From the NCBI RefSeq assembly GCF_039521565.1, contig NZ_BAAACP010000031.1:1-14773 (forward strand): 14,773 nucleotides of DNA, read 5' to 3'. The DNA is from Paraclostridium tenue (GTDB lineage: Bacteria; Bacillota; Clostridia; Peptostreptococcales; Peptostreptococcaceae). The notes below the pieces were generated by a model. The model had not been told where the DNA came from and made no database searches. It saw only the letters and a list, made by a program, of their open reading frames with translations. Below are positions 1 to 7,154 of this stretch, in pieces (the stretch's first letter is position 1; each line of letters begins with the position of its first letter). Both the position numbers and the translations under genes were made by a program.

Positions 1-83
1 AATGTAGTTTTACCGTGGTCAACGTGACCTATTGTTCCTATATTAACGTGTGGCTTATTTCTTTCAAATTTAGCTTTAGCCAT
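1..83 (-). CDS. tuf: Elongation factor Tu, 5' end only (partial)
   Basis: EF-Tu is the GTPase that carries aminoacyl-tRNA to the ribosomal A site. Only the first 27 codons are present; the gene runs off the left edge of the window. The translation begins MAKAKFERNKPHVNIG and continues into the P-loop GHVDHGKT (residues 19-26), which is diagnostic of EF-Tu. The ATG at 81-83 has a strong Shine-Dalgarno, AGGGAGG (92-98), eight bases upstream. The gene is last in the visible rpsL-rpsG-fusA-tuf group, 94 bases after fusA, the usual str-operon position. That spacer holds a perfect palindrome and a possible -10 box, listed separately, so tuf may be transcribed both with fusA and on its own. A second tuf gene ends at the other edge of the window. 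Confidence 0.97.
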   Translation of the reverse strand, partial: MAKAKFERNKPHVNIGTIGHVDHGKTT

Positions 84-119
84 TTTGAATTCCTCCCTTT
101 AATATTGGTTTATTTTGTG

Positions 120-152
120 TAAGACGAGGAATTCCTCGTCTTATTTATTATA
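120..152 (-). promoter_or_regulatory. Palindromic hairpin with adjacent -10-like box ahead of tuf
   Basis: Positions 120-143 form a perfect 24-nt palindrome centred on GAATTC. As RNA this is a 10-bp stem (UAAGACGAGG with its complement) closed by an AAUU loop. On the minus strand it is not followed by a U-run, so it does not look like an intrinsic terminator. Just upstream, 147-152 reads TATAAT on the minus strand, a consensus -10 box, but no good -35 lies 16-18 bases further up. If it is used, transcription would start near 140-142, at the very base of the stem. Possible roles are a 5'-end stabiliser of tuf mRNA, an RNase site separating fusA and tuf, or both. The structure is certain from sequence; the function is inferred. 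Confidence 0.5.
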
Positions 153-177
153 TACAAAATTAATTAAAATTAATTAA

Positions 178-2244
178 TTATTTACCTTCAGCTATTTTCT
201 TAGCAACTGAAGCTGGAACTTGCTCATAGTGGTCGAATATCATAGTGTATGTTGCACGACCTTGAGTAGTTGATCTTAACTCTGTAGAGTATCCAAACAT
301 TTCAGAAAGTGGAACGAATGCATTTATAACTTGCGCACCAGATCTAGCTTCCATACCTTGGATTAATCCTCTCTTAGAGTTTAATCCACCCATAACGTCT
401 CCCATGTATTCTTCTGGAGTAACAACTTCAACTTTGAAGTATGGCTCAAGTAATACAGCATTACCTTTCTTAAGAGCGTCCTTCATAGCCATTGATCCTG
501 CCATCTTGAATGCCATTTCTGAAGAGTCAACCTCATGGTAAGAACCATCGTATAACTCAACAGCAACGTCAACAACTGGGTATCCAGCAACTATACCTGA
601 AGCCATAGCTCCTTGTATACCTGCATCAGTTGGTCCAACGTACTCTTTTGGTACAGATCCACCAACAGTTTTGTTTTCAAACTTGTAACCAGCACCTGGC
701 TCTTGAGGAGTAACTCTGATCTTAACGTGACCATATTGTCCTCTACCACCTGATTGCTTAGAGTACTTGTACTCAACGTCAACTGGTTGAGTTATAGTTT
801 CTCTGTAAGCAACTTGTGGAGCACCAACGTTAGCTTCAACTTTGAATTCTCTTAATAATCTATCTACTATTATCTCTAAGTGTAATTCACCCATACCAGA
901 TATTATAGTTTGTCCTGTTTCTTCATCAGTCTTAACTCTGAAAGTTGGATCCTCTTCAGCTAATTTTTGAAGAGCTATACCCATTTTTTCTTGAGCAGCT
1001 TTTGATTTAGGCTCTATAGCAACAGATATAACTGGCTCTGGGAATTCCATAGATTCAAGTATTATTGGAGCAGCTGGGTCACATAAAGTATCTCCAGTAG
1101 TAGTATCTTTTAATCCTACTGCTGCAGCTATATCTCCAGCGTATACTTCTGTTATTTCTTCTCTTGTGTTAGCATGCATTTGTAGTATACGACCTATTCT
1201 CTCTCTCTTACCTTTTGTAGAGTTAAGAACATAAGATCCACCTTGCATTATTCCTGAGTAAACTCTGAAGAATGCTAACTTACCAACGAATGGGTCAGTC
1301 ATTATTTTGAATGCTAAAGCTGAGAATGGCTCTTCATCAGATGAATGTCTTTCAGCTTCCTCTCCGTTTTCTAATATACCTTTTATAGCTGGTATATCAG
1401 TTGGAGCTGGTAAGTAGTCTATAACAGCATCTAGTAATAATTGAACACCTTTATTTCTGTAAGCAGATCCACAGAATACTGGGTTCATTTCACAAGCTAT
1501 TGTAGCCTTTCTTATAGCAACTTTTAATTCTTCTATAGTTGGCTCTTCACCTTCAAGATATTTCATCATTAGATCTTCGTCAGTTTCAGCTACTGCTTCA
1601 ACCATTTTTTCTCTCCACTCTTGAGCTAATTCTTTCATATCTTCAGGTATTTCAGTTATTTCTATTTCTTTTCCTAAGTCGTCTTTGTAGATATGAGCTT
1701 TCATTTCTAATAAGTCAACTTCACCTTCTAACCAATCTTCTTTACCTATTGGTAATTGCATTGGTACTGCATTTGCATTTAATCTTTCTTTCATCATTTC
1801 TACAACATTGTAGAAGTCTGCACCCATGATGTCCATTTTGTTTACAAATGCTATTCTAGGTACACCGTAGTTGTCAGCTTGTCTCCATACGTTCTCAGAT
1901 TGAGGCTCAACCCCACCTTTAGCACAGAATACAGCAACAGATCCGTCAAGAACTCTTAGAGATCTTTCAACCTCAACTGTAAAGTCGACGTGTCCTGGTG
2001 TATCTATTATGTTTATTCTATGGTCTTTCCATGCAGCAGTAGTAGCAGCAGAAGTTATTGTTATACCTCTCTCCTTCTCTTGCTCCATCCAGTCCATTTG
2101 AGAAGCTCCTTCATGAGTTTCTCCTATTTTATGAGTTTGCCCTGTATAGAATAGGATTCTTTCTGTAGTAGTAGTTTTTCCAGCATCTATATGAGCCATG
2201 ATTCCTATATTTCTAGTTCTTTCTAAAGGAAACTTTCTAGACAT
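178..2244 (-). CDS. fusA: Elongation factor G
   Basis: EF-G is the cytosolic translocase GTPase; it moves tRNA-mRNA through the ribosome and, with RRF, recycles ribosomes. The 688-aa product has the normal length. The GTPase motifs are intact: P-loop AHIDAGKT (17-24), switch I RGITI (59-63), DTPGH (81-85) and NKMD (135-138). Conserved later stretches include GMGELHLEI in domain III and RGQYGHV, YEFENK-like and GSVPKEY sequences in domain IV. The start ATG at 2242-2244 follows AAGGAGGAG (2250-2257), and the N-terminus MSRKFPLERTRNIGIMAH is typical. It lies 52 bases after rpsG. Two mutually exclusive hairpins occupy that spacer and may adjust initiation. I see no truncation or frameshift. Specific fusidic-acid positions were not assessed. 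Confidence 0.98.
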   Translation of the reverse strand: MSRKFPLERTRNIGIMAHIDAGKTTTTERILFYTGQTHKIGETHEGASQMDWMEQEKERGITITSAATTAAWKDHRINIIDTPGHVDFTVEVERSLRVLDGSVAVFCAKGGVEPQSENVWRQADNYGVPRIAFVNKMDIMGADFYNVVEMMKERLNANAVPMQLPIGKEDWLEGEVDLLEMKAHIYKDDLGKEIEITEIPEDMKELAQEWREKMVEAVAETDEDLMMKYLEGEEPTIEELKVAIRKATIACEMNPVFCGSAYRNKGVQLLLDAVIDYLPAPTDIPAIKGILENGEEAERHSSDEEPFSALAFKIMTDPFVGKLAFFRVYSGIMQGGSYVLNSTKGKRERIGRILQMHANTREEITEVYAGDIAAAVGLKDTTTGDTLCDPAAPIILESMEFPEPVISVAIEPKSKAAQEKMGIALQKLAEEDPTFRVKTDEETGQTIISGMGELHLEIIVDRLLREFKVEANVGAPQVAYRETITQPVDVEYKYSKQSGGRGQYGHVKIRVTPQEPGAGYKFENKTVGGSVPKEYVGPTDAGIQGAMASGIVAGYPVVDVAVELYDGSYHEVDSSEMAFKMAGSMAMKDALKKGNAVLLEPYFKVEVVTPEEYMGDVMGGLNSKRGLIQGMEARSGAQVINAFVPLSEMFGYSTELRSTTQGRATYTMIFDHYEQVPASVAKKIAEGK

Positions 2245-2259
2245 GATTCTCCTCCTTAC

Positions 2260-2296
2260 GATATCCTTTTAATAGGATATCAAATATATCCTATTA
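2260..2296 (-). promoter_or_regulatory. Two mutually exclusive hairpins between rpsG and fusA
   Basis: Read on the minus strand, TAATAGGATAT (2296-2286) pairs perfectly over 11 bp with ATATCCTATTA (2280-2270) across a 5-nt loop. The central segment GATATCCT (2281-2274) can instead pair over 8 bp with AGGATATC (2267-2260) across a 6-nt loop. The two hairpins cannot coexist. The upstream arm starts immediately after the rpsG stop codon (2297-2299), and the downstream arm ends three bases before the fusA Shine-Dalgarno (2250-2257). A ribosome terminating on rpsG would cover the upstream arm and favour the hairpin nearest the fusA start. This could couple or limit fusA translation. The pairing is seen; the regulatory role is inferred. 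Confidence 0.5.
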
Positions 2297-2767
2297 TTAG
2301 AATCTGTAGTGAGCAAATGCTTTATTAGCCTCTGCCATTTTATGAGTATCTTCTTTCTTCTTAACAGAAGCTCCTGTATTGTTAGCAGCATCCATTATTT
2401 CTTTAGCTAGTTTTTCAACCATACCTTTTTCACCACGAGCTCTAGTATAGTTTACTAACCATCTTAAACCTAAAGTTTGTCTTCTTTCAGGTCTAACTTC
2501 AACTGGAACTTGGTAGTTAGCTCCACCAACTCTTCTAGCTTTAACTTCTAAAACAGGCATTATGTTGTTCATAGCTGTTTCGAAAACTTCTAAAGCATTT
2601 TCTCCAGTTTTTTCAGCGATCATCTCGAAAGCATCATATACTATCTTTTGAGATTTTCCTTTTTTTCCATCTATCATTAAATTGTTTATTAACTTAGTTA
2701 CTACCTTACTTCCGTATACTGGATCTGGTAAAACTTCTCTCTTTGGAACATTACCTTTTCTTGGCAT
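2297..2767 (-). CDS. rpsG: 30S ribosomal protein S7 (uS7)
   Basis: S7 binds the 3' major domain of 16S rRNA, nucleates assembly of the 30S head and contacts E-site tRNA and mRNA. The product is 156 aa, the standard bacterial length. Recognisable sequence includes the N-terminal MPRKGNVPKREVLPDPVY, the KLINNLMIDGKK helix region, GGANYQVPVEVRPERR (the conserved beta-hairpin) and the C-terminal HKMAEANKAFAHYRF. The ATG at 2765-2767 is preceded by AAGGAGGGAAG. It sits 120 bases after rpsL, a wide gap for this operon. In Escherichia coli S7 represses its own operon by binding the rpsL-rpsG spacer, and this spacer also contains tandem hairpins (2811-2863). Confidence 0.98.
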   Translation of the reverse strand: MPRKGNVPKREVLPDPVYGSKVVTKLINNLMIDGKKGKSQKIVYDAFEMIAEKTGENALEVFETAMNNIMPVLEVKARRVGGANYQVPVEVRPERRQTLGLRWLVNYTRARGEKGMVEKLAKEIMDAANNTGASVKKKEDTHKMAEANKAFAHYRF

Positions 2768-2810
2768 TTTGCTTCCCTCCTTAATTATTTAATCTTAAAT
2801 CATAGGTACT

Positions 2811-2863
2811 CGACATTCAATAAAATGCCGTGATGCCATAAATATATATATATTTAAAGCACC
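2811..2863 (-). promoter_or_regulatory. Tandem hairpins in the rpsL-rpsG spacer
   Basis: The 120-nt spacer between rpsL and rpsG folds into two adjacent helices. The first (2863-2832) pairs GGUGC with GCAUC, then crosses a 2x2 internal loop into an A/U-rich palindromic stem. The second (2830-2811) pairs CGGCAUU with AAUGUCG around a UUAUUG loop, including one G-U pair. By position this corresponds to the Escherichia coli S12-S7 spacer, where S7 binds as an autogenous repressor. I could not establish a resemblance to the S7 site of 16S rRNA, so a role in S7 control is a positional analogy only. Confidence 0.4.
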
Positions 2864-2887
2864 GAACTATAATTGATTTTTAATTGC

Positions 2888-3310
2888 TTATTTCTTTGCA
2901 GCTTTAGGTCTCTTAGCACCGTACTTAGATCTAGCTTGCATTCTCTTATCAACACCAGCTGTATCTAATGTACCTCTTAATATGTGGTATCTAACCCCTG
3001 GAAGGTCTTTAACTCTTCCTCCTCTTATAAGAACAACACTATGCTCTTGTAAGTTGTGTCCTTCTCCTGGTATATAAGCAGAAACTTCTATACCGTTAGT
3101 TAATCTAACTCTGGCAACTTTTCTTAAAGCTGAGTTAGGTTTCTTAGGAGTAAATGTTTTAACTGAAGTACAAACTCCTCTTTTTTGTGGAGCACTAGCA
3201 TCAGTTGATTTCTTGTGTAAAGAATCGTATCCTTTTTGTAATGCTGGAGCAGTAGATTTTTTTTCTATCGCTTTTCTTTTCTTACGAACTAATTGGTTAA
3301 TTGTTGGCAT
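2888..3310 (-). CDS. rpsL: 30S ribosomal protein S12 (uS12)
   Basis: S12 sits at the 30S decoding centre and influences accuracy and streptomycin response. The start chosen, ATG at 3308-3310, gives 140 aa beginning MPTINQLVRKKRKAIEKK, the conserved Gram-positive N-terminus. It lies about 6-9 nt from the AAGGAGG core (within 3317-3325). An adjacent in-frame ATG at 3311-3313 would add one Met. A GTG further upstream overlaps the Shine-Dalgarno and cannot be the start. The streptomycin-contact lysines are wild type: K56 in TPKKPNS and K101 in GGRVKDLPG, with D102 next to it. The insert of about 13 residues before PQKRGVC is normal for Firmicutes. The gene follows a strong promoter and a structured leader. 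Confidence 0.97.
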   Translation of the reverse strand: MPTINQLVRKKRKAIEKKSTAPALQKGYDSLHKKSTDASAPQKRGVCTSVKTFTPKKPNSALRKVARVRLTNGIEVSAYIPGEGHNLQEHSVVLIRGGRVKDLPGVRYHILRGTLDTAGVDKRMQARSKYGAKRPKAAKK

Positions 3311-3556
3311 CATCTGCACCTCCTTCCAAAATTTTCGATCTTAAAAATGACCGCCAACTACATCAATATGCATACATATTGATATCATATGTAGCTTAAG
3401 CTACATCGCAATAAATGTCTATAACACACAATTGTGGTTTTAGCACTTTTAGTTTGGTGCATATTATTATGCTTTTTAAAGTAAAAATAAAGTATATTTT
3501 AAATATTACTAAGAGTTTTAAACCCTTAGTAATATTTGATATCTTTATTTTACATA
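3311..3556 (-). promoter_or_regulatory. Structured 5' leader of the rpsL-rpsG-fusA transcript
   Basis: This gene-free stretch follows the rpsL promoter and is dense in dyad symmetry. A long stem occupies 3553-3481: inner arms 3537-3525 and 3513-3501 match over 13 bp and continue into the loop, while outer arms 3553-3543 and 3492-3481 match with one bulged base. It begins about five bases from the predicted transcript start. Next come GCAUA-AUAA-UAUGC (3472-3459), an overlapping GCAC/GUGC pair (3460-3443), the palindrome CACAATTGTG (3427-3436), the perfect 18-nt palindrome 3389-3406, and arms ATCAATATG/CATATTGAT (3362-3383). CTACAT/ATGTAG copies at 3358-3363, 3389-3394 and 3401-3406 allow competing pairings. 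The Shine-Dalgarno is at 3317-3325. I see no ORF and no clear intrinsic terminator with a U-run. The ligand or regulator, if any, is unknown. Confidence 0.55.
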
Positions 3557-3563
3557 CCTTTAC

Positions 3564-3592
3564 ATTTTAGCATCAGAGATGCTTTATGTCAA
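3564..3592 (-). promoter_or_regulatory. Sigma-A promoter for rpsL-rpsG-fusA(-tuf)
   Basis: On the minus strand there is a perfect -35 TTGACA (3592-3587), a 17-bp spacer, and -10 TAAAAT (3569-3564) preceded by TGC, an extended -10. The predicted start is near 3557. The promoter begins 31 bases after the rpoC stop codon, so the str genes can be expressed separately from rpoBC. The spacer contains the dyad AGCATC-TCT-GATGCT, which reaches into the -10 box. Confidence 0.85.
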
Positions 3593-3622
3593 GTTATGTT
3601 TAATTTATATAGTAAAGTAAAA

Positions 3623-6600
3623 TTACTCTTCTATCTTTTCAACAGCTATATTTTTATATCTCTTCATTCCTGTACCTGCTGGTATTAACTTACCTATTAT
3701 AACATTTTCTTTAAGACCTATTAAGTGATCTTCTTTTCCTTTTATAGCAGCTTCTGTTAATACTCTTGTAGTTTCTTGGAATGATGCAGCTGATAAGAAT
3801 GATTCTGTTGCAAGAGATGCCTTAGTTATACCAAGTAACACTCTAGTAGCTGATGCAGGCTTTAATCCTTGAGCTACAGCTTCTTCATTAGTTTGATTGA
3901 ATGTAAGAACATCTTCATATCCTCCTGGTAATAAATCTGTATCACCTGGATCTTCAACTTTAACTTTAGATAGCATTTGTCTAACAATTACTTCTATATG
4001 CTTATCGTTGATGTCAACCCCTTGCATTCTATAAACTCTTTGAACCTCTTTAACAACATAATCTTGAACACCTTCAATACCTTTAACTCTTACTATATCA
4101 TGAGGATTTATAGATCCTTGAGTTAAAGCCTCTCCAGCTTCAACAAATTGTCCATTCTTAACTCTTAATCTTGAACCATAAGGTATAGCATATACTTGTG
4201 ATTCACCTTGTTCTGGAATTACAGTAACTTCTTTTCTCTTACCAGTCTCATCTATTTCTATTCTACCTGATATTTCAGTTATAGTAGCAAGACCTTTTGG
4301 TTTTCTAGCTTCAAATAATTCCTCAACCCTTGGAAGACCTTGTGTTATATCTCCTCCGGCAACCCCACCTGTATGGAAAGTACGCATTGTAAGCTGTGTA
4401 CCTGGTTCACCGATTGATTGAGCAGCTATTATACCAACAGCTTCTCCGATATTTACTTCTTTACCAGTAGCTAAGTTTCTACCGTAACACTTAGAACATA
4501 CTCCATGGTTAGTCTTACAGTTAAGAACTGTTCTTATTTTAACTATCTCGATTCCAGCTTCTATAATTTTTTCAGCTTGATCTTCTTGTATCATTGCATC
4601 AGCTTCAACTATTACTTCACCAGTAGTAGGATGTACTATAGCTTCTAAAGTATATCTTCCTACTATTCTATCGTATAGTTCTTCTATAACTTCATTTCCA
4701 TCTTTTATTGCAAAGATTTCTGTATCTTCTGTAGTTCCACAGTCTATATCTCTAACTATAACATCTTGACTGACATCAACAAGTCTTCTTGTTAAGTATC
4801 CTGAGTCAGCTGTACGTAGAGCTGTATCGGCAAGACCCTTTCTAGCCCCGTGTGAAGATGTGAAGTATTCAAGTACTGATAAACCTTCACGGAAGTTAGA
4901 TTTAACTGGGATTTCAACTGTTTGCCCAGATGCATTGGCCATCAGACCACGCATACCTGCTAACTGTCTTATCTGGTTCTTAGAACCTCTGGCTCCAGAG
5001 TGAGCCATTATGAATATATTATTTAATCTGTCTAGATTAGCCATAAGAGCATCTGTAACTTTTTCAGTAGTTTCTGTCCAAGTTTCTATTACTCTTTCAT
5101 ATCTTTCTTCATCAGATATAAGACCTCTTCTAAACGCCTTTTCATACTTATCAACTTTAGCTTCAGCCTCAGCTAAGTAACCTTTCTTAGCTTCTGGTAT
5201 TTTCATATCTGCAACGGCAACAGTTATACCACCTCTTGTAGAGTATTTAAATCCTAAAGATTTTATATGGTCTAACATTTGAGCTGTTACTGTATTTCCA
5301 TGCTTTCTGAAGCATTTATCTATTATCTTACCTAAAGACTTTTTATCAGCTAAGAAGTCTACTTCAAGTGCAAATTTATCTTTTTCTCTGTCAACAAATC
5401 CTAAGTCTTGAGGAATATTTTCATTGAATATAAATCTACCAACAGTAGCTTCAACTAATTTAGTTCCAACACCTTCAATAGTTCTTCTTACTTTAACTAA
5501 TGAATGTAATGTAACTGCTTTATTGTCATAAGCAAGCATCATTTCATTGTAGTCTTTAAAGATCATTCCAGTACCTTTAGCACCTTCTTGAGCTTCTATA
5601 GTTAGGTAATAACATCCTAAAACCATATCCTGAGAAGGAGTAGTTATAGGTGAACCATCTTTAGGAGCAAGTATGTTATTTATAGATAACATTAAGAATC
5701 TTGCTTCAGCTTGAGCTTCAACAGATAATGGTACGTGTACCGCCATTTGGTCACCGTCGAAGTCAGCGTTGTATGCTGTACATACTAGAGGGTGTAGCTT
5801 TATAGCTTTACCTTCAACTAAAACTGGTTCAAATGCTTGTATACCTAGTCTATGTAGAGTCGGAGCACGGTTAAGCATTACTGGATGCCCTTTTATAACA
5901 TCTTCTAATACATCCCATACTTCTGGTTTAACTTTCTCTACTATAGATTTTGCACTCTTTATGTTGTGTGCATATCCTTCTTTAACTAATCTATCCATAA
6001 CAAATGGTTTGAATAATTCAAGAGCCATTTTCTTTGGAAGACCACATTGATAGAATTTAAGTTCTGGTCCAACAACTATAACTGAACGTCCTGAGTAGTC
6101 AACACGCTTACCAAGTAAGTTTTGACGGAAACGTCCTTGCTTACCTTTAAGCATATCTGATAATGATTTTAATGGTCTATTACCAGGTCCAGTTACTGGT
6201 CTACCTCTTCTACCATTGTCGATTAAAGCATCTACAGCCTCTTGAAGCATTCTTTTTTCGTTTCTTACTATTATATCAGGAGCTCCAAGCTCTAATAATC
6301 TCTTTAATCTGTTATTTCTATTTATAACTCTTCTGTATAAGTCATTTAAGTCAGATGTAGCAAATCTTCCTCCATCTAATTGAACCATTGGTCTTAAATC
6401 AGGTGGTATAACTGGAATTGCATCTAATATCATCCATTCTGGCTTATTTCCAGATTTCTTAAATGCTTCTACAACTTCTAATCTTCTTATAGTTCTAACT
6501 CTTTTTTGACCTGTACTGTCTTTTAAGTCAGCTCTTAATTCTTTACTTTGTTGCTCTAAGTCTATATTTTGTAAAAGTTTCTTAACAGCTTCAGCACCCA

Positions 6601-7111
6601 TACCTACTTCAAAAGTATTGTATCCATACTTTTCTACAGCAGTTCTGTATTCTTTTTCTGTTAATAATTGTTTTTCGTTTAATCCAGTTTCTCCTGGATT
6701 AGTTACTACATAAGATGCAAAATATAGTATTTTTTCTAATGATCTAGGAGACATATCAAGTAAAAGTCCCATTCTACTTGGTATACCTTTGAAGTACCAG
6801 ATATGAGACATAGGAGCTGCTAGCTCTATATGTCCCATTCTTTCTCTTCTTACCTTTGCCTTAGTTACTTCTACTCCACATCTATCACAAACAACACCTT
6901 TGTATCTTACTCTTCTGTACTTACCACAGTGACACTCCCAGTCCTTTTGAGGTCCAAATATTCTTTCACAGAAAAGACCATCTTTCTCTGGCTTAAGTGT
7001 ACGGTAGTTTATTGTTTCTGGCTTTTTTACTTCTCCTCTAGACCATTGTCTTATTTTTTCTGGAGAAGCCAATGCTATTTTTATTGACTCGAAATTGTTT
7101 AGTTCAAACAA
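3623..7111 (-). CDS. rpoC: DNA-directed RNA polymerase beta' subunit
   Basis: RpoC is the second catalytic subunit of RNA polymerase, carrying the active-site magnesium. The product is 1162 aa, normal for Clostridia. The N-terminal zinc ribbon has C60, C62, C75 and C78. The catalytic motif NADFDGD (448-454) has all three aspartates. The bridge-helix and trigger-loop region is intact, including GARGSKNQIRQLAGMRGL and the following TADSGYLTRRL. The second zinc site is visible as DIDCGT plus CKTNHGVCSKC. K84, reported to make the polymerase sensitive to fidaxomicin, is present. The start codon at 7109-7111 is TTG, giving MFELNNFESI; it follows AGGGAG by about eight bases, and no closer ATG matches the conserved N-terminus. 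It lies 43 bases after rpoB. Confidence 0.98.
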   Translation of the reverse strand: MFELNNFESIKIALASPEKIRQWSRGEVKKPETINYRTLKPEKDGLFCERIFGPQKDWECHCGKYRRVRYKGVVCDRCGVEVTKAKVRRERMGHIELAAPMSHIWYFKGIPSRMGLLLDMSPRSLEKILYFASYVVTNPGETGLNEKQLLTEKEYRTAVEKYGYNTFEVGMGAEAVKKLLQNIDLEQQSKELRADLKDSTGQKRVRTIRRLEVVEAFKKSGNKPEWMILDAIPVIPPDLRPMVQLDGGRFATSDLNDLYRRVINRNNRLKRLLELGAPDIIVRNEKRMLQEAVDALIDNGRRGRPVTGPGNRPLKSLSDMLKGKQGRFRQNLLGKRVDYSGRSVIVVGPELKFYQCGLPKKMALELFKPFVMDRLVKEGYAHNIKSAKSIVEKVKPEVWDVLEDVIKGHPVMLNRAPTLHRLGIQAFEPVLVEGKAIKLHPLVCTAYNADFDGDQMAVHVPLSVEAQAEARFLMLSINNILAPKDGSPITTPSQDMVLGCYYLTIEAQEGAKGTGMIFKDYNEMMLAYDNKAVTLHSLVKVRRTIEGVGTKLVEATVGRFIFNENIPQDLGFVDREKDKFALEVDFLADKKSLGKIIDKCFRKHGNTVTAQMLDHIKSLGFKYSTRGGITVAVADMKIPEAKKGYLAEAEAKVDKYEKAFRRGLISDEERYERVIETWTETTEKVTDALMANLDRLNNIFIMAHSGARGSKNQIRQLAGMRGLMANASGQTVEIPVKSNFREGLSVLEYFTSSHGARKGLADTALRTADSGYLTRRLVDVSQDVIVRDIDCGTTEDTEIFAIKDGNEVIEELYDRIVGRYTLEAIVHPTTGEVIVEADAMIQEDQAEKIIEAGIEIVKIRTVLNCKTNHGVCSKCYGRNLATGKEVNIGEAVGIIAAQSIGEPGTQLTMRTFHTGGVAGGDITQGLPRVEELFEARKPKGLATITEISGRIEIDETGKRKEVTVIPEQGESQVYAIPYGSRLRVKNGQFVEAGEALTQGSINPHDIVRVKGIEGVQDYVVKEVQRVYRMQGVDINDKHIEVIVRQMLSKVKVEDPGDTDLLPGGYEDVLTFNQTNEEAVAQGLKPASATRVLLGITKASLATESFLSAASFQETTRVLTEAAIKGKEDHLIGLKENVIIGKLIPAGTGMKRYKNIAVEKIEE

Positions 7112-7154
7112 GGAGTTCTCTCCCTTCTATTTGAGATTTACTTAAAATAAGAAA

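Noticed and set aside
120..143. Palindrome before tuf as an intrinsic terminator
   Set aside because: No U-run follows the stem on the minus strand, and terminating here would silence the tuf gene that follows.
3481..3553. Long stem-loop as the rpoC terminator
   Set aside because: The promoter for rpsL lies upstream of it, so it belongs to the rpsL leader, and no U-run follows the stem closely. Attenuation of read-through is not excluded.
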